NCBI GenBank assembly: GCA_902786365.1
Contig: CADACD010000002.1
Span: 90,707-154,706 of the forward strand
Direction: 5' to 3'
Length of the DNA stretch: 64,000 nucleotides
Source of the DNA: an uncultured Lachnospiraceae bacterium
GTDB taxonomy: Bacteria; Bacillota; Clostridia; Lachnospirales; Lachnospiraceae
Shown here: one piece after another, positions 18,376 through 27,745 of the stretch
Numbering within the stretch: the stretch's first letter is position 1
Layout of the letters: each line of letters starts with the position of its first letter
Position numbers and translations under genes: made by a program
The notes under the pieces: generated by a model
Seen by the model: only the letters and a program-made list of their open reading frames with translations
What the model was told of the DNA's origin: nothing
The model's database searches: none

Positions 18376-19379
18376 GCAGTCATATAAATCATCACTTGAT
18401 TTCTGTAGAAAATATTTCAAAAAAATTTAAGAGACCCCGAAGTTTTAAAAAGGAAAATGGATTTATCAAAAATATATTTCAAAGGGACTATAAAAAGGCA
18501 GTTGATGATATCAGTTTTCAGATTGATGAAGGAGAGATGGTGGGACTGATAGGACCAAACGGTGCCGGAAAAACTGTGACTCTAAAAATGCTTTCGGGAA
18601 TTTTAAGACCTGATAAGGGAAACATTGTCATTGCTGGTCTGAACCCATATAAAGACCGTAAAAAATACGTTGCCGGTATAGGTGTGGTTTTCGGTCAGAA
18701 AAGTCAGATTACTTATGACCTGACACCACTTGATACCTATGGTGTGTTAAAGAGCATTTACAAAATTCCTGACAATATTTATCAGGATAATCTTGAGCGG
18801 TTTTGCGACTTGCTTGAAGTGGGTGGATATATTAGCCAGCCGGTATATTCCGTGTCAATGGGACAGAAGGTAAGAGCAGAACTTGTATGTGCATTGCTGC
18901 ATTCACCGAAGATATTGTTTCTTGATGAGGCAACGATTGGGATTGATGTCATCGGAAAAGAAAAAATACAGAAATGTTTAAGGGAGCTAAACAAGTCGGA
19001 TAAGCTGACAATGATTTTTACATCACATGATATGAAGGATATTGAAAATACATGTGACAGGTTGATGATTATTGATGAAGGGAAGATGATATATGATGGC
19101 AGTAGGGAGCTGTTGTGTGAAAAGTACAGCAGTCAGAGAATTATGGAGGTTGAATTTGAAAAACCACAAAAGGATATCAGGCTTGACAATGTAATTTGTA
19201 CGGATTCGGAGAATAATCCTATGTCTAAATATTTGCATTACAATCATTCAGATGTGGATTATAATGAGATGATTTTGAAACTGATGAACGAATATCCGGT
19301 AAAGGATATATCGATTCGGGAACCGGAGATTGAGTATATTATTCGGGAGATATATAAGAAAAATGGTAGAAACTTATAA
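18372..19379 (+). CDS. ABC-2 type exporter ATP-binding protein
   Basis: A 335-residue ABC ATPase with Walker A LIGPNGAGKTVTL (about 58-70), Q-loop VVFGQKSQITYDL, signature SMGQKVRAELV, Walker B ILFLDEATIGID and the switch His in FTSHDMKDIE. The second Walker A Thr/Ser is Val, which is unusual but tolerated in some members. The N-terminal addition FKRPRSFKKENGFIKNIF is typical of ATPases paired with ABC2_membrane_6 (DUF990) permeases. It overlaps the preceding ATPase (ATGA) and is followed by two permease genes, so two different ATPases may energise one exporter. The substrate is unknown. Confidence 0.88.
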   Translation: MSSHINHHLISVENISKKFKRPRSFKKENGFIKNIFQRDYKKAVDDISFQIDEGEMVGLIGPNGAGKTVTLKMLSGILRPDKGNIVIAGLNPYKDRKKYVAGIGVVFGQKSQITYDLTPLDTYGVLKSIYKIPDNIYQDNLERFCDLLEVGGYISQPVYSVSMGQKVRAELVCALLHSPKILFLDEATIGIDVIGKEKIQKCLRELNKSDKLTMIFTSHDMKDIENTCDRLMIIDEGKMIYDGSRELLCEKYSSQRIMEVEFEKPQKDIRLDNVICTDSENNPMSKYLHYNHSDVDYNEMILKLMNEYPVKDISIREPEIEYIIREIYKKNGRNL

Positions 19380-19483
19380 GTTAGAGAGCATCAATGTGAA
19401 GTATTTTATGAGTTTGAATATTGAGGAATATGCAAGTAAAATTTGGCAAAAATATCAGATAATATTTGCGAGGAGAATCAGGC

Positions 19484-20275
19484 ATGGAAGAGTATATTAA
19501 ATTTGCAAAAATCAAATTTATCAGTAATTTTGAAAATAAATTAAATAATATTATCGAAATTTTGGAAACGCTTTTCTTTTTTGTGATTTACTGGTATGTC
19601 TTTAGGACGTTGTACGATGGAAAACAGACAATTGATGGAATCACATCTGGAATGGCAGTGACAGTCATGCTGTTATCCGTTGGATTTGATTATTCTTATT
19701 ACAAAGGGAAGATGTATATACAGGAAAAAATGAGACAGGGAACATTGCTTGTTGAATTAATCAAACCGGTGGATTACCGGTTCAGATTGTTTTTTGAAGA
19801 CATGGGAACTACATTATATTTTGTGATATTTAGGTATGTTCCGGTCGTGTTCATTGCAATGTTATTTGCAAAACTTGAAGGAACAAAAAGTGTCCTGTAT
19901 TTTGTGTTATTTTTAATCAGCATTTTTCTTGGATATATTATCAGCTGGCTTTTCAATTTTGTATGCAATGAATTTGCATTTTTTACATTGAGTGTGTGGG
20001 GAATTGTCAGTATTAAAAATGCACTGATAGATATATTTGGGGGTGTGTTTGTTCCGGTGTGGTTTTTGCCGGAGTCAGTTAGGCATGGACTTATTTTTAC
20101 TCCGATACTTTCCATTTATTATATTCCAATCAATCTGTATTTTGGATTATATAGTGGAATAAAAATATTTCTTGCAATTTTATACCAGCTTGCATGGATA
20201 TTGATTCTTGCATGGATTTCGGACAAAGTCTGGAAAAGAGGAATTGACAAGGTAATCTTAAAGGGAGCGGGGTGA
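19484..20275 (+). CDS. ABC-2 family permease (DUF990/ABC2_membrane_6 type)
   Basis: A 263-residue membrane protein with six hydrophobic segments, starting MEEYIKFAKIKFISNFENK. The conserved features of the group are present: GTLLVELIKPVDYRF, FVCNEFAFFTLSVWGI and FVPVWFLPESVRHGLIFTP. It forms half of an exporter channel with the next gene. The ATG at 19484 has GAGGAG ten bases upstream; an in-frame TTG 18 bases earlier has no site. The stop is seven bases from the start of the partner permease. Confidence 0.85.
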   Translation: MEEYIKFAKIKFISNFENKLNNIIEILETLFFFVIYWYVFRTLYDGKQTIDGITSGMAVTVMLLSVGFDYSYYKGKMYIQEKMRQGTLLVELIKPVDYRFRLFFEDMGTTLYFVIFRYVPVVFIAMLFAKLEGTKSVLYFVLFLISIFLGYIISWLFNFVCNEFAFFTLSVWGIVSIKNALIDIFGGVFVPVWFLPESVRHGLIFTPILSIYYIPINLYFGLYSGIKIFLAILYQLAWILILAWISDKVWKRGIDKVILKGAG

Positions 20276-20281
20276 TGAAAA

Positions 20282-21076
20282 ATGGATTTGATACAGTTAT
20301 TTTTAGCCTATGCGAAAACCGGTATAAAGACACGTTTTCAATATCATATGGATTCGTTCCTATTATCATTTGCTGTTTTTTTCAGGGAGGCCTCCTCCAT
20401 ATTTGGTGTATATTTTTTACTGCTTAAATTTGACACACTAGGCGACTGGAATATCAAAGAGATATTCTTTATGTTCAGCATTATATCGGCAACGTATTCG
20501 CTTTTTATCATGTTTTTTATGGTGTTTCGGGATTTTCCTGACTGGATTAAGCATGGTGATTTTGACAGAATCCTTTTAAGACCGAGAGGGATATTCGTTC
20601 AAATGCTGCTCAATGGCGCAGACTGGGTTGCAGCGCTTTCACATGGTGCTATTAGCGTTTTGATGTTTATTGTATCAGCAAATAGTGTAGGAATCAGATG
20701 GAATGCAACTAATATATTGTATTATATTGTGACAATCATAAGTGGAACTGTGATACAGGGAGCCATATTTGTATTTTTTTCAGCATTTAATTTTTATTTT
20801 TCAAAAAATCATGGTATTAAAGAATTTGTCTTTTGGAAGTCGAGACGATTTGCAACGTTTCCGCTTAGTATTTATGGAAGGGTGGTGCAGAACATATTGA
20901 TGTTTGTTATTCCGTTTGCATTTGTGAATTATTTTCCGGCACAGTATCTGCTAAGGAAAAGTGATATGGCTGCATATCCGGCATATTATATGTATCTTTC
21001 CCCTGTGATAGCGGTAGTTAGTTTTACAATTGCGTATTTGTTTTGGAGATTTAGTCTGAGGTATTATCAATCTTAA
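20282..21076 (+). CDS. ABC-2 family permease (DUF990/ABC2_membrane_6 type)
   Basis: A 264-residue membrane protein with six helices, the second permease of the first exporter set. It shows DFDRILLRPRGIFVQML after the first helices and FVNYFPAQYLLRK near the C-terminus, both typical of the second partner in this ABC-2 group, which here is repeated by the gene at 23252. It is expected to pair with the preceding permease and the upstream ATPases. The exported compound is not predictable. Confidence 0.84.
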   Translation: MDLIQLFLAYAKTGIKTRFQYHMDSFLLSFAVFFREASSIFGVYFLLLKFDTLGDWNIKEIFFMFSIISATYSLFIMFFMVFRDFPDWIKHGDFDRILLRPRGIFVQMLLNGADWVAALSHGAISVLMFIVSANSVGIRWNATNILYYIVTIISGTVIQGAIFVFFSAFNFYFSKNHGIKEFVFWKSRRFATFPLSIYGRVVQNILMFVIPFAFVNYFPAQYLLRKSDMAAYPAYYMYLSPVIAVVSFTIAYLFWRFSLRYYQS

Positions 21077-21155
21077 TTTTCATCAGGGTTTTATATAGAT
21101 GAAATAAATGATAAGAATATAAAAAATAAAATATGAACAAGACAAGGAGGACATT

Positions 21156-22160
21156 ATGATAGAGGTAAATAATCTTAGAAAAGAATTTAAAAAGACAATC
21201 AAAGAGCCGGGACTGAAAGGAAGTGTTAAATCACTCTTTCATCCGAAAACGGAAAAGATTGCGGCAGTCAAGGATATTTCTTTTGATATAGCGGATGGTG
21301 AAATTCTTGGTTTTATAGGACCGAATGGTGCCGGAAAATCAACTGTGATAAAAATGCTTACAGGTATACTGACGCCTACATCAGGCACATGTACAATTAA
21401 TGGAAAAAATCCAACCCATAACAGGAAGAATTATGTAAGAGAGATTGGTGTCGTCTTTGGGCAGAGAACGCAGCTTTGGTGGGATTTGCCACTTCGAGAG
21501 ACGTATGGAGTGCTAAAAGAAATCTATGAGGTTCCTGATGATAAGTTCAAAGAGCGAATGGATTTTTTAAATGAGGTATTAGAACTTGAAGATTTCATTA
21601 CAAGTCCGGTGAGAACATTGTCACTTGGTCAGAGAATGAGAGCGGATATTGCAGCGTCATTGCTACATAGCCCGAAGGTGCTGTTTCTTGATGAGCCAAC
21701 CATAGGACTTGATGTTGTTGTAAAGCACAATATACGAAATGCAATTGAGTATATCAACAAGAAAGAAAATACGACAGTCATTCTGACAACACATGACCTT
21801 GCAGATATAGAAATGCTTGCCAACCGCATTGTTATGATTGACAAAGGTTCCAACGTATTTGACGGAACAATTTCGGAGTTGAAAAGTAAATACGGACAGA
21901 TTCGTGAGCTGAATTTTGATACAAATGATTCAGAGGCAAAAGAACGACTTGTCTATGCAAAACATTTTAAGGTAAACGAAGAGGATGTTATTGTAGAGCA
22001 GGAAGGAAATATGGTAAAGGTACGTTTTGATAGTTCTGTTATTCCAGTGTCAGACATGCTTACATATACACTTGGAAAAATCAAGGTAAATGATATTAGT
22101 GTCAAAGATGCCGATATCGAAGAAATCATAGCAAGACTCTACAAACATGAGGTAGGATAA
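21156..22160 (+). CDS. ABC-2 type exporter ATP-binding protein
   Basis: A 334-residue ABC ATPase with complete motifs: Walker A FIGPNGAGKSTVI (about 63-75), Q-loop VVFGQRTQLWWDL, signature LSLGQRMRADIA, Walker B VLFLDEPTIGLD and switch His in LTTHDLADIE. The N-terminal KEPGLKGSVKSLFHPKTE insert is typical of DUF990-associated ATPases. AAGGAGG precedes the ATG. It begins the second exporter set, followed by two permeases. Its last codons and stop lie inside the first copy of a structured repeat (22151-22227). Confidence 0.9.
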   Translation: MIEVNNLRKEFKKTIKEPGLKGSVKSLFHPKTEKIAAVKDISFDIADGEILGFIGPNGAGKSTVIKMLTGILTPTSGTCTINGKNPTHNRKNYVREIGVVFGQRTQLWWDLPLRETYGVLKEIYEVPDDKFKERMDFLNEVLELEDFITSPVRTLSLGQRMRADIAASLLHSPKVLFLDEPTIGLDVVVKHNIRNAIEYINKKENTTVILTTHDLADIEMLANRIVMIDKGSNVFDGTISELKSKYGQIRELNFDTNDSEAKERLVYAKHFKVNEEDVIVEQEGNMVKVRFDSSVIPVSDMLTYTLGKIKVNDISVKDADIEEIIARLYKHEVG

Positions 22161-22345
22161 TCCCAAAATGCGAAGCATTTTTTTAAATGGATTATCCGTC
22201 ATGCCGCCGTAGCAAAATAAGATGTACATTGCATCTTCGACGAGAAGCGGAGGGGGCAATACCTCTTGGTAGGATAATCCCAAAATGCGAAGCATTTTTT
22301 TAAAATGGATTATCCGTCATGCCGCCGTAGCAAAATAAGATGTAC
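22151..22345 (+). repeat. Direct repeat of a 77-base palindromic unit
   Basis: Two nearly identical copies, 22151-22227 and 22268-22345, 117 bases apart and differing by one inserted A. Each unit contains GGATAATCC and GGATTATCC, which pair with each other, and inside them the terminator-like AAATGC-GAA-GCATTTTTTT. The 3' half is GCCGCCGTAGCAAAATAAG and continues to GATGTAC. The 40-base spacer has its own hairpin (ATTGC..GCAAT). The first copy supplies the stop codon of the ATPase gene, and the second ends just before the next permease gene. It may be a small mobile or REP-like element, or a duplicated terminator. Confidence 0.8.
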
Positions 22346-22381
22346 TTTTTTAAAAATAAAGATTGGAGGCTTTTAGTAAAT

Positions 22382-23200
22382 ATGAGAAAAAAATTGAAAA
22401 TCTATCTCCCGTTTGTCAATGCAGGTATGCAGGAGACGGCAACGTACAGAACCAACTGGGTATTTTGGCAGCTTGGAAATATTCTCGGCTGTTTCATATC
22501 GTACTTTTTGTGGAGAGCGATATTTGTTTCAAGTGAAAATGGATCAATGAACGGATTTACAATGCCACAGATGATAGTATATATTTTTCTGATGTTTTTA
22601 ACAACAACATTGATTAATAGCGGTGGAACATATGATATAGGTGAAGAGATAAGAGACGGTTCAATTTCGATGAGGCTTATCAAACCAATCAGCTATAATG
22701 CAACCTTTTTGTTCCAGGAGCTTGGTAACAAGATTATGACAGTCTGTGTTCTGATTATACCGTTAGTCGCAGGAGTGGAATTTGTAAGATACAGATTCAC
22801 AGGTGAGGTGCAGTTTCATATATTGATGTTTTTACTGTATTTTTTAAGTGCTATATTTGCGTACTTGATTAATTTCTTTTTCAATATCTGTTTTGGATTT
22901 ATTGCATTTGTCATTAAGTATTTATGGGGTGCCAATATGATGAAAAACTGCATTGTGGGATTTTTGTCAGGACAGATTATACCATTAGCATTCTTGCCGG
23001 AAATGGCAAAAAAAGTATTTTTGATACTGCCTTTTGCGTCACTTAATTATACACCTGTCATGATATATATGGGAATGTATACAGGGACAAAGATGTTGAT
23101 GTATATTGGTTTACAGATGTTCTGGGTGTTGTTTTTCTGGGGATTGTCAAAACTATTGTGGTCAGTTGCAATTAAACATTTGTCGGTGCAGGGAGGCTGA
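22382..23200 (+). CDS. ABC-2 family permease (DUF990/ABC2_membrane_6 type)
   Basis: A 272-residue membrane protein with six helices starting MRKKLKIYLPFVNAGMQETA. It has SMRLIKPISYNATFLFQEL and PLAFLPEMAKKVFLILPFA, matching the first-partner permeases of the group (compare the gene at 19484). The ATG at 22382 follows GGAGG by twelve bases; an in-frame ATG at 22340 lies inside the repeat and is rejected. It is separated from its ATPase by the palindromic repeat pair, which may lower permease expression relative to the ATPase. Confidence 0.84.
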   Translation: MRKKLKIYLPFVNAGMQETATYRTNWVFWQLGNILGCFISYFLWRAIFVSSENGSMNGFTMPQMIVYIFLMFLTTTLINSGGTYDIGEEIRDGSISMRLIKPISYNATFLFQELGNKIMTVCVLIIPLVAGVEFVRYRFTGEVQFHILMFLLYFLSAIFAYLINFFFNICFGFIAFVIKYLWGANMMKNCIVGFLSGQIIPLAFLPEMAKKVFLILPFASLNYTPVMIYMGMYTGTKMLMYIGLQMFWVLFFWGLSKLLWSVAIKHLSVQGG

Positions 23201-23251
23201 ACTGTTTGATTTAGTGAGAGGTTAAAAGTTTTTAGAAAAGGATGTGAAGTC

Positions 23252-24052
23252 ATGAAACAAATCAAAAGAATGATGCGGATGCATAGGATTTTTGTGACAC
23301 AAGAGCTAAAAAGAATGTTAGAATATAAGGCGAATTTTGTGGTCGGAGTCATTGCATTTCTTTTAGGGCAGATTACAAATATCCTGTTTATATGGATAAT
23401 ATTTTCACAGATTCCAAATCTGATGGGATGGAATATCAACCAGATAGTTTTTATTTACGGATTTTCTTTGATACCTAAAGGAATTGACCATTTGTTTTTC
23501 GATAATCTATGGATGATTGGTCATTTTTATGTGAGCCGTGGTGAGTTTGATAAATACTTGACAAGACCTGTCAATACACTATTTCATGTTCTCGTTGAAA
23601 GATTGCAGATAGACGCACTTGGAGAACTGATTATGGGAATTTCATTGATTTGCGTGAGCATACCAAAAGTATCAATTAAGTGGAGTCTGCAAAAAGGAGT
23701 TCTCACTATTGTTGCAATTATATTTGCGACATTTATCTATACAGGAATTAAAATTGGAACTGCTGCCATAGCATTTTGGACAAAGAAAAGCGGAAATATC
23801 ACTTATATGTTTTATATGGTAAACGATTTTGCAAAATATCCGGTAACAATTTATAACAATACAGTACGTGGAGTCATTACATATATTATACCATTTGCAT
23901 TTACGGCATTTTATCCCGCAAGCTATATCCTTACAAATGCAAATCCATTATATAATGTCGGGATGACAGTAGTGATTTCAATTGTGCTGATGACAATTGG
24001 AATTATAATATGGAATATGGGAATACGGGCATATGAAAGTGCAGGATCGTGA
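23252..24052 (+). CDS. ABC-2 family permease (DUF990/ABC2_membrane_6 type)
   Basis: A 266-residue membrane protein with six helices, the partner of the preceding permease. It shows GEFDKYLTRPVNTLFHVL and AFTAFYPASYILTN, the counterparts of DFDRILLRPRG and FVNYFPAQYLL in the gene at 20282. AAGGATGTGA precedes the start. It closes the exporter region that starts at 17392; no terminator with a strong U tract follows directly. Confidence 0.84.
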   Translation: MKQIKRMMRMHRIFVTQELKRMLEYKANFVVGVIAFLLGQITNILFIWIIFSQIPNLMGWNINQIVFIYGFSLIPKGIDHLFFDNLWMIGHFYVSRGEFDKYLTRPVNTLFHVLVERLQIDALGELIMGISLICVSIPKVSIKWSLQKGVLTIVAIIFATFIYTGIKIGTAAIAFWTKKSGNITYMFYMVNDFAKYPVTIYNNTVRGVITYIIPFAFTAFYPASYILTNANPLYNVGMTVVISIVLMTIGIIIWNMGIRAYESAGS

Positions 24053-24394
24053 GATTTTCAATATAAAAATTGTTAAATAGAAATTTCAAATGTATAAGCC
24101 ATGTGAATTAACCATTAAAAATAGAATATTAATTCAGATTATTGGAGATTTTAATTGCTATACTTTTCAAAAATATATATTTATGTTATCATAAAAACTG
24201 TGATATTAAACTAATTACAGTGAAATGATGAAAAAAATATTATTTTTATGGAGATATGGAGAGCAGCATTGTGCGAAGCATCAGTAAGGATTAAGGGGGC
24301 AAAATACTTTTATCCCCCAACTTCATATATTTAAGAGTAAGTAAAGAAAGGAAAATGCAGATTCAATATCTGATATATGCAATGGTGAGATTTT
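24053..24394. other. Intergenic region with a G/C palindrome
   Basis: About 340 AT-rich bases. The main structure is GGGGG CAAAATACTTTTAT CCCCC at 24295-24318, without a U tract. The bases after it, CCCCCAACTTCATATAT, are nearly repeated before the zinc-ribbon gene at about 2758-2775 (CCCCCAACATCATATAT). No gene is supported. Confidence 0.45.
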
Positions 24395-25585
24395 ATGATT
24401 TCAGAAAAAATGAAAGTATTTGTAGAGGGAAGTTCTGTCATAAGAGCAATGTTTGAGGAAGGAAAGAGAATGGCTGACATTTACGGGGCGGAAAATGTAT
24501 ATGATTTTAGTCTTGGCAATCCGAATGTACCTGCACCAAAGGAAGTCAATCAGGCAGTTATTGATGTGATTAATGAGGAAAACAGTGTACATGTACATGG
24601 CTATATGAGCAATTCCGGTTATGAGGATGTCAGAAAAGCAGTAGCTGATAGTCTTAATAGAAGATTTGAGACAAATTTCAATGAATCCAATATTGTAATG
24701 ACAGTAGGAGCTGCAGGCGGATTGAATGTGATTTTAAAATCTATTTTAAATCCTGCAGATGAAGTGATTGCATTTGCTCCATATTTTGGGGAGTATCGTT
24801 CTTACGTTGGAAATTATGATGGAAATCTTGTGGTCGTTTCAGCAGATACAAAAGAGTTTCAGCTGAACCTAGAGGAACTTAAAGAAAAGATTACAGAAAA
24901 AACAAAGGCAGTGATTGTCAACAATCCAAACAATCCTTCCGGTGTTGTATATTCTGAGGAGACAATAAAGAAACTTGCAGAGGTTTTGAATCAAAAGCAG
25001 AGTGAACTTGGAACTTCAATTTATCTGATTTCAGATGAACCATATAGAGAACTTGTCTATGATGGAGTGGAGGTTCCTTATCTCACAAAATATTATAATA
25101 ATACAGTAGTAGGATATTCGTATAGTAAATCACTTTCATTGCCGGGTGAACGTATAGGATATCTTGTGATTCCTGACGAGGTGACAGACAGTGAACAGTT
25201 AAAATCAGCAGCCAATGTTGCGACTAGAATATTAGGATTTGTCAATGCACCTTCACTTATGCAGAGGGTAGTGGCGAGATGTGTTGATGTGGAGGTAGAT
25301 GTAGAGCCTTATAACAAAAACAGAGAACTATTATACACTAGTTTGGTGGAATATGGTTTTGAGTGTATCAAACCACAGGGGGCATTCTACATGTTTGTAA
25401 AAACACCGGGAGATGAAAAAGAATTTGTTGCAGCAGCAAAGAAACATAATATCTTGATAGTGCCGGGAAGTTCATTTGCGTGTCCGGGATACGTGAGAAT
25501 CGCTTATTGTGTATCCTATGACACAATCAAAAATTCATTGCCGGGATTTAAGAAACTTGCAAAAGAATTTGGATTAACCGAGTAA
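24395..25585 (+). CDS. Class I/II pyridoxal-phosphate aminotransferase
   Basis: A 396-residue fold-type I aminotransferase. Signatures: FSLGNPNVPAPKEV near the N-terminus, HGYMSNSGYEDVRKAVA, the substrate/PLP motif VIVNNPNNPSGVVYS, ISDEPYRELVYDG and the PLP lysine in SYSKSLSLPGERIGY (about residue 240). The C-terminal arginine that binds the substrate carboxylate is in GYVRIAYC. It is an aspartate aminotransferase-like enzyme, but the specific amino acid cannot be read. It lies 60 bases before another aminotransferase gene (HisC-like) and may be co-transcribed with it. Confidence 0.85.
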   Translation: MISEKMKVFVEGSSVIRAMFEEGKRMADIYGAENVYDFSLGNPNVPAPKEVNQAVIDVINEENSVHVHGYMSNSGYEDVRKAVADSLNRRFETNFNESNIVMTVGAAGGLNVILKSILNPADEVIAFAPYFGEYRSYVGNYDGNLVVVSADTKEFQLNLEELKEKITEKTKAVIVNNPNNPSGVVYSEETIKKLAEVLNQKQSELGTSIYLISDEPYRELVYDGVEVPYLTKYYNNTVVGYSYSKSLSLPGERIGYLVIPDEVTDSEQLKSAANVATRILGFVNAPSLMQRVVARCVDVEVDVEPYNKNRELLYTSLVEYGFECIKPQGAFYMFVKTPGDEKEFVAAAKKHNILIVPGSSFACPGYVRIAYCVSYDTIKNSLPGFKKLAKEFGLTE

Positions 25586-25646
25586 TAATAAATAATTTAA
25601 CATTGAATTTGAATTATACTGGTAACAGTAAGAAAAGAGGTAGCAT

Positions 25647-26696
25647 ATGAAAACATGGAGAGACAATGTAAGAAAGGTGGTACCTTATGTACCGGGAGAG
25701 CAGCCAAAACGCAAAGTTATCAAACTCAATACAAATGAAAATCCATATCCTCCATCACCGAAAGTAGAAGAAGCTCTGCAGGGATTTGATGCGGAATGTT
25801 TAAGGCTTTATCCTGACCCAGACTGCTTTAGCCTTAGAACAGTGTTAGCAGAGTATTATGGATTTGAGCCGGAAAATGTATTTGTGGGAGTAGGTTCAGA
25901 TGATGTTATTTCAATGGCATTCATGACTTTTTTTAACTCTGACAAACCGATTCTATTTCCGGATATTACCTATTCATTTTACAGTGTATGGGCTGATTTA
26001 CACAAAATTCCATATGAGACAGTTGCAGTTGATGAAAACTTTAAAATAATAAAAGAGGATTTTTACAGGGAAAATGGTGGTGTCATATTTCCTAATCCGA
26101 ATGCACCGACAGCAATCTGTGAAACGCTTGAATTTGTGAAGGATATCTTGGAAAACAATCGCGATGTTGTAGTGATTGTCGATGAGGCATATATTGATTT
26201 TGGAGGAGAATCTGTATTAGAGCTGACAAGAGAATATGACAATCTGTTAGTTGTTCAGACATTTTCAAAATCCCGTTCGATGGCGGGCATGAGAATCGGA
26301 TATGCCATAGGAAACCAAGAATTGATAAAGGCAATGAATGATGTGAAATTTTCATTTAACTCCTATACCATGAACCAAAGTGCGTTGTATATTGGTGGTG
26401 AGGAAGTGAAGGACGATGAATATTTTAAAAAAACAACACAAAAAATCATTGCAACAAGAGAAAAAACAAAAGAACGTTTGAAAGAGCTTGGCTTTGAATA
26501 TACTGATTCAAAGGCAAATTTTCTCTTTGTGACACACAAGACAAAAAAAGCAAAAGACATTTTTGAAGATTTAAAGCAAAAAGATATATTTGTCAGATAT
26601 TTCAATCTTCCAAGAATTGACAACTATCTAAGAATAACAATTGGAACAGATGAGGAAATGGATTCACTTATAACCGCACTTAAAGAGATATTGTAA
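25647..26696 (+). CDS. hisC: Histidinol-phosphate aminotransferase-like enzyme
   Basis: A 349-residue HisC-type aminotransferase that exchanges imidazole-acetol phosphate and glutamate for histidinol phosphate. It starts with VVPYVPGEQPKRKVIKLNTN, the standard HisC opening, and has FVGVGSDDVISMAF, IVDEAYIDFGGES, the PLP lysine in TFSKSRSMAGMRIGYAIG and LRITIGTDEEMDSLI at the end. It is not inside a his operon, so it could be a paralogue acting on aromatic keto acids. AAAGAGG lies before the start. The gene ends at a palindrome that also serves the convergent gene. Confidence 0.82.
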   Translation: MKTWRDNVRKVVPYVPGEQPKRKVIKLNTNENPYPPSPKVEEALQGFDAECLRLYPDPDCFSLRTVLAEYYGFEPENVFVGVGSDDVISMAFMTFFNSDKPILFPDITYSFYSVWADLHKIPYETVAVDENFKIIKEDFYRENGGVIFPNPNAPTAICETLEFVKDILENNRDVVVIVDEAYIDFGGESVLELTREYDNLLVVQTFSKSRSMAGMRIGYAIGNQELIKAMNDVKFSFNSYTMNQSALYIGGEEVKDDEYFKKTTQKIIATREKTKERLKELGFEYTDSKANFLFVTHKTKKAKDIFEDLKQKDIFVRYFNLPRIDNYLRITIGTDEEMDSLITALKEIL

Positions 26697-26728
26697 TCTA
26701 TCAAGAAAAGATTAATGGGTTAAATTTT

Positions 26729-26751
26729 GCCCCAGACCTTCGGTCTGGGGC
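26729..26751. terminator. Palindrome between convergent genes
   Basis: GCCCCAGACC-TTC-GGTCTGGGGC, a perfect ten-base stem with a TTC loop. Neither side has a long T tract. The right half, GAAGGTCTGGGGCATTA-like, is seen again at about 60356-60373, which suggests a dispersed repeat family. Confidence 0.55.
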
Positions 26752-26781
26752 ATTATGTGGTTTAAAGAGGTTCTCTTTTTG

Positions 26782-26967
26782 TTATTTGAACTGATTTGTC
26801 TTCTCATCATATGAGTAATTAATCGCATGCATCTTTCCAACCAAATCGTTGATATCTATATTGTTTGATGAACAAAAATCGGAAAGATACGAATAATTAT
26901 CGCGCAACTGAGTGTTTACATAACTGAGGAGAATAGCAGGATCTTTTGGTAAATTATTGATTTCCAT
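26782..26967 (-). CDS. DUF4250 domain-containing protein
   Basis: A 61-residue protein that spans a complete DUF4250 domain: LPKDPAILLSYVNTQLRDNY at the start and the closing motif INYSYDEKTNQF. The family is found in Clostridia and has no known function. The frame extends upstream to base 27042, but the family begins at this Met, which has AAAGGA upstream on the minus strand. It converges on the aminotransferase gene. Confidence 0.8.
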   Translation of the reverse strand: MEINNLPKDPAILLSYVNTQLRDNYSYLSDFCSSNNIDINDLVGKMHAINYSYDEKTNQFK

Positions 26968-27126
26968 TTTTATAACCATTCCTTTCAAAAAAATTACATA
27001 GAATATTATTTGATTTAAATTTATTATTGTAAGCTTTTTCAATAAATAAAAATATACCGCTTAAGTTATAGTATATAGTATACCCCTAAATTTGATGTTT
27101 AGTCAAATAATATTCATATATTTTAC

Positions 27127-27155
27127 TTGCAACATGGAAATTTTCAATGTATACT
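27127..27155 (+). promoter_or_regulatory. Candidate promoter of luxS
   Basis: TTGCAA (27127-27132) and TATACT (27150-27155) with a 17-base spacer. The start codon lies about 110 bases downstream, leaving a long untranslated leader in which I see no known riboswitch. Confidence 0.6.
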
Positions 27156-27265
27156 CTATAAAAGAAAAATATAAGTAACAAGAAAATTTGAAGTAAAAAA
27201 GACTGGGAAAGGAGCAGGTTGTTTTTATTTATTTAACTGGATAAATAAAAATAATATAAGAGACA

Positions 27266-27745
27266 ATGGAAAAAATAGCAAGTTTTACGATTAATCATTT
27301 AAAACTGGAACCTGGTATATATGTGTCTAGACGTGATTATATAGGTGATGAGGTGATTACAACATTTGACCTTAGAATGACAAGACCAAATTTTGAACCT
27401 GTAATCAATACTGCTGAAATTCACACATTGGAACATCTTGGAGCAACATTTTTAAGAAATCATAGTGAGTGGGGAAAAAAGGTAATATATTTTGGACCTA
27501 TGGGATGCAGGACAGGATTTTATCTCTTACTTGCAGGCGAACTTGACTCAAAAGACATTGTTGATCTTGTGAGAGAAATGTTTACTTTTATGGTTGCGTT
27601 TGAAGGAACAGTTCCGGGAGCATCAGCAAGAGATTGTGGTAATTATCTAGATATGAATCTGAATATGGCAAAGCATGTTGCAAAGCGGTATCTGGAAAAT
27701 ACACTTACGAATATTGACGAGAAGCATTTAGTGTATCCGGAGTAA
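27266..27745 (+). CDS. luxS: S-ribosylhomocysteine lyase LuxS
   Basis: A 159-residue LuxS that splits S-ribosylhomocysteine into homocysteine and the AI-2 precursor. The iron/zinc ligands are visible: HTLEH in [17 protein letters not shown] (His about 53 and 57) and the Cys in [12 protein letters not shown] (about 125). The catalytic Cys is in [12 protein letters not shown] (about 83). Length is normal. It is followed 150 bases later by mtnN, which makes its substrate, so both enzymes of the two-step recycling of S-adenosylhomocysteine sit together. Confidence 0.96.
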   Translation: MEKIASFTINHLKLEPGIYVSRRDYIGDEVITTFDLRMTRPNFEPVINTAEIHTLEHLGATFLRNHSEWGKKVIYFGPMGCRTGFYLLLAGELDSKDIVDLVREMFTFMVAFEGTVPGASARDCGNYLDMNLNMAKHVAKRYLENTLTNIDEKHLVYPE

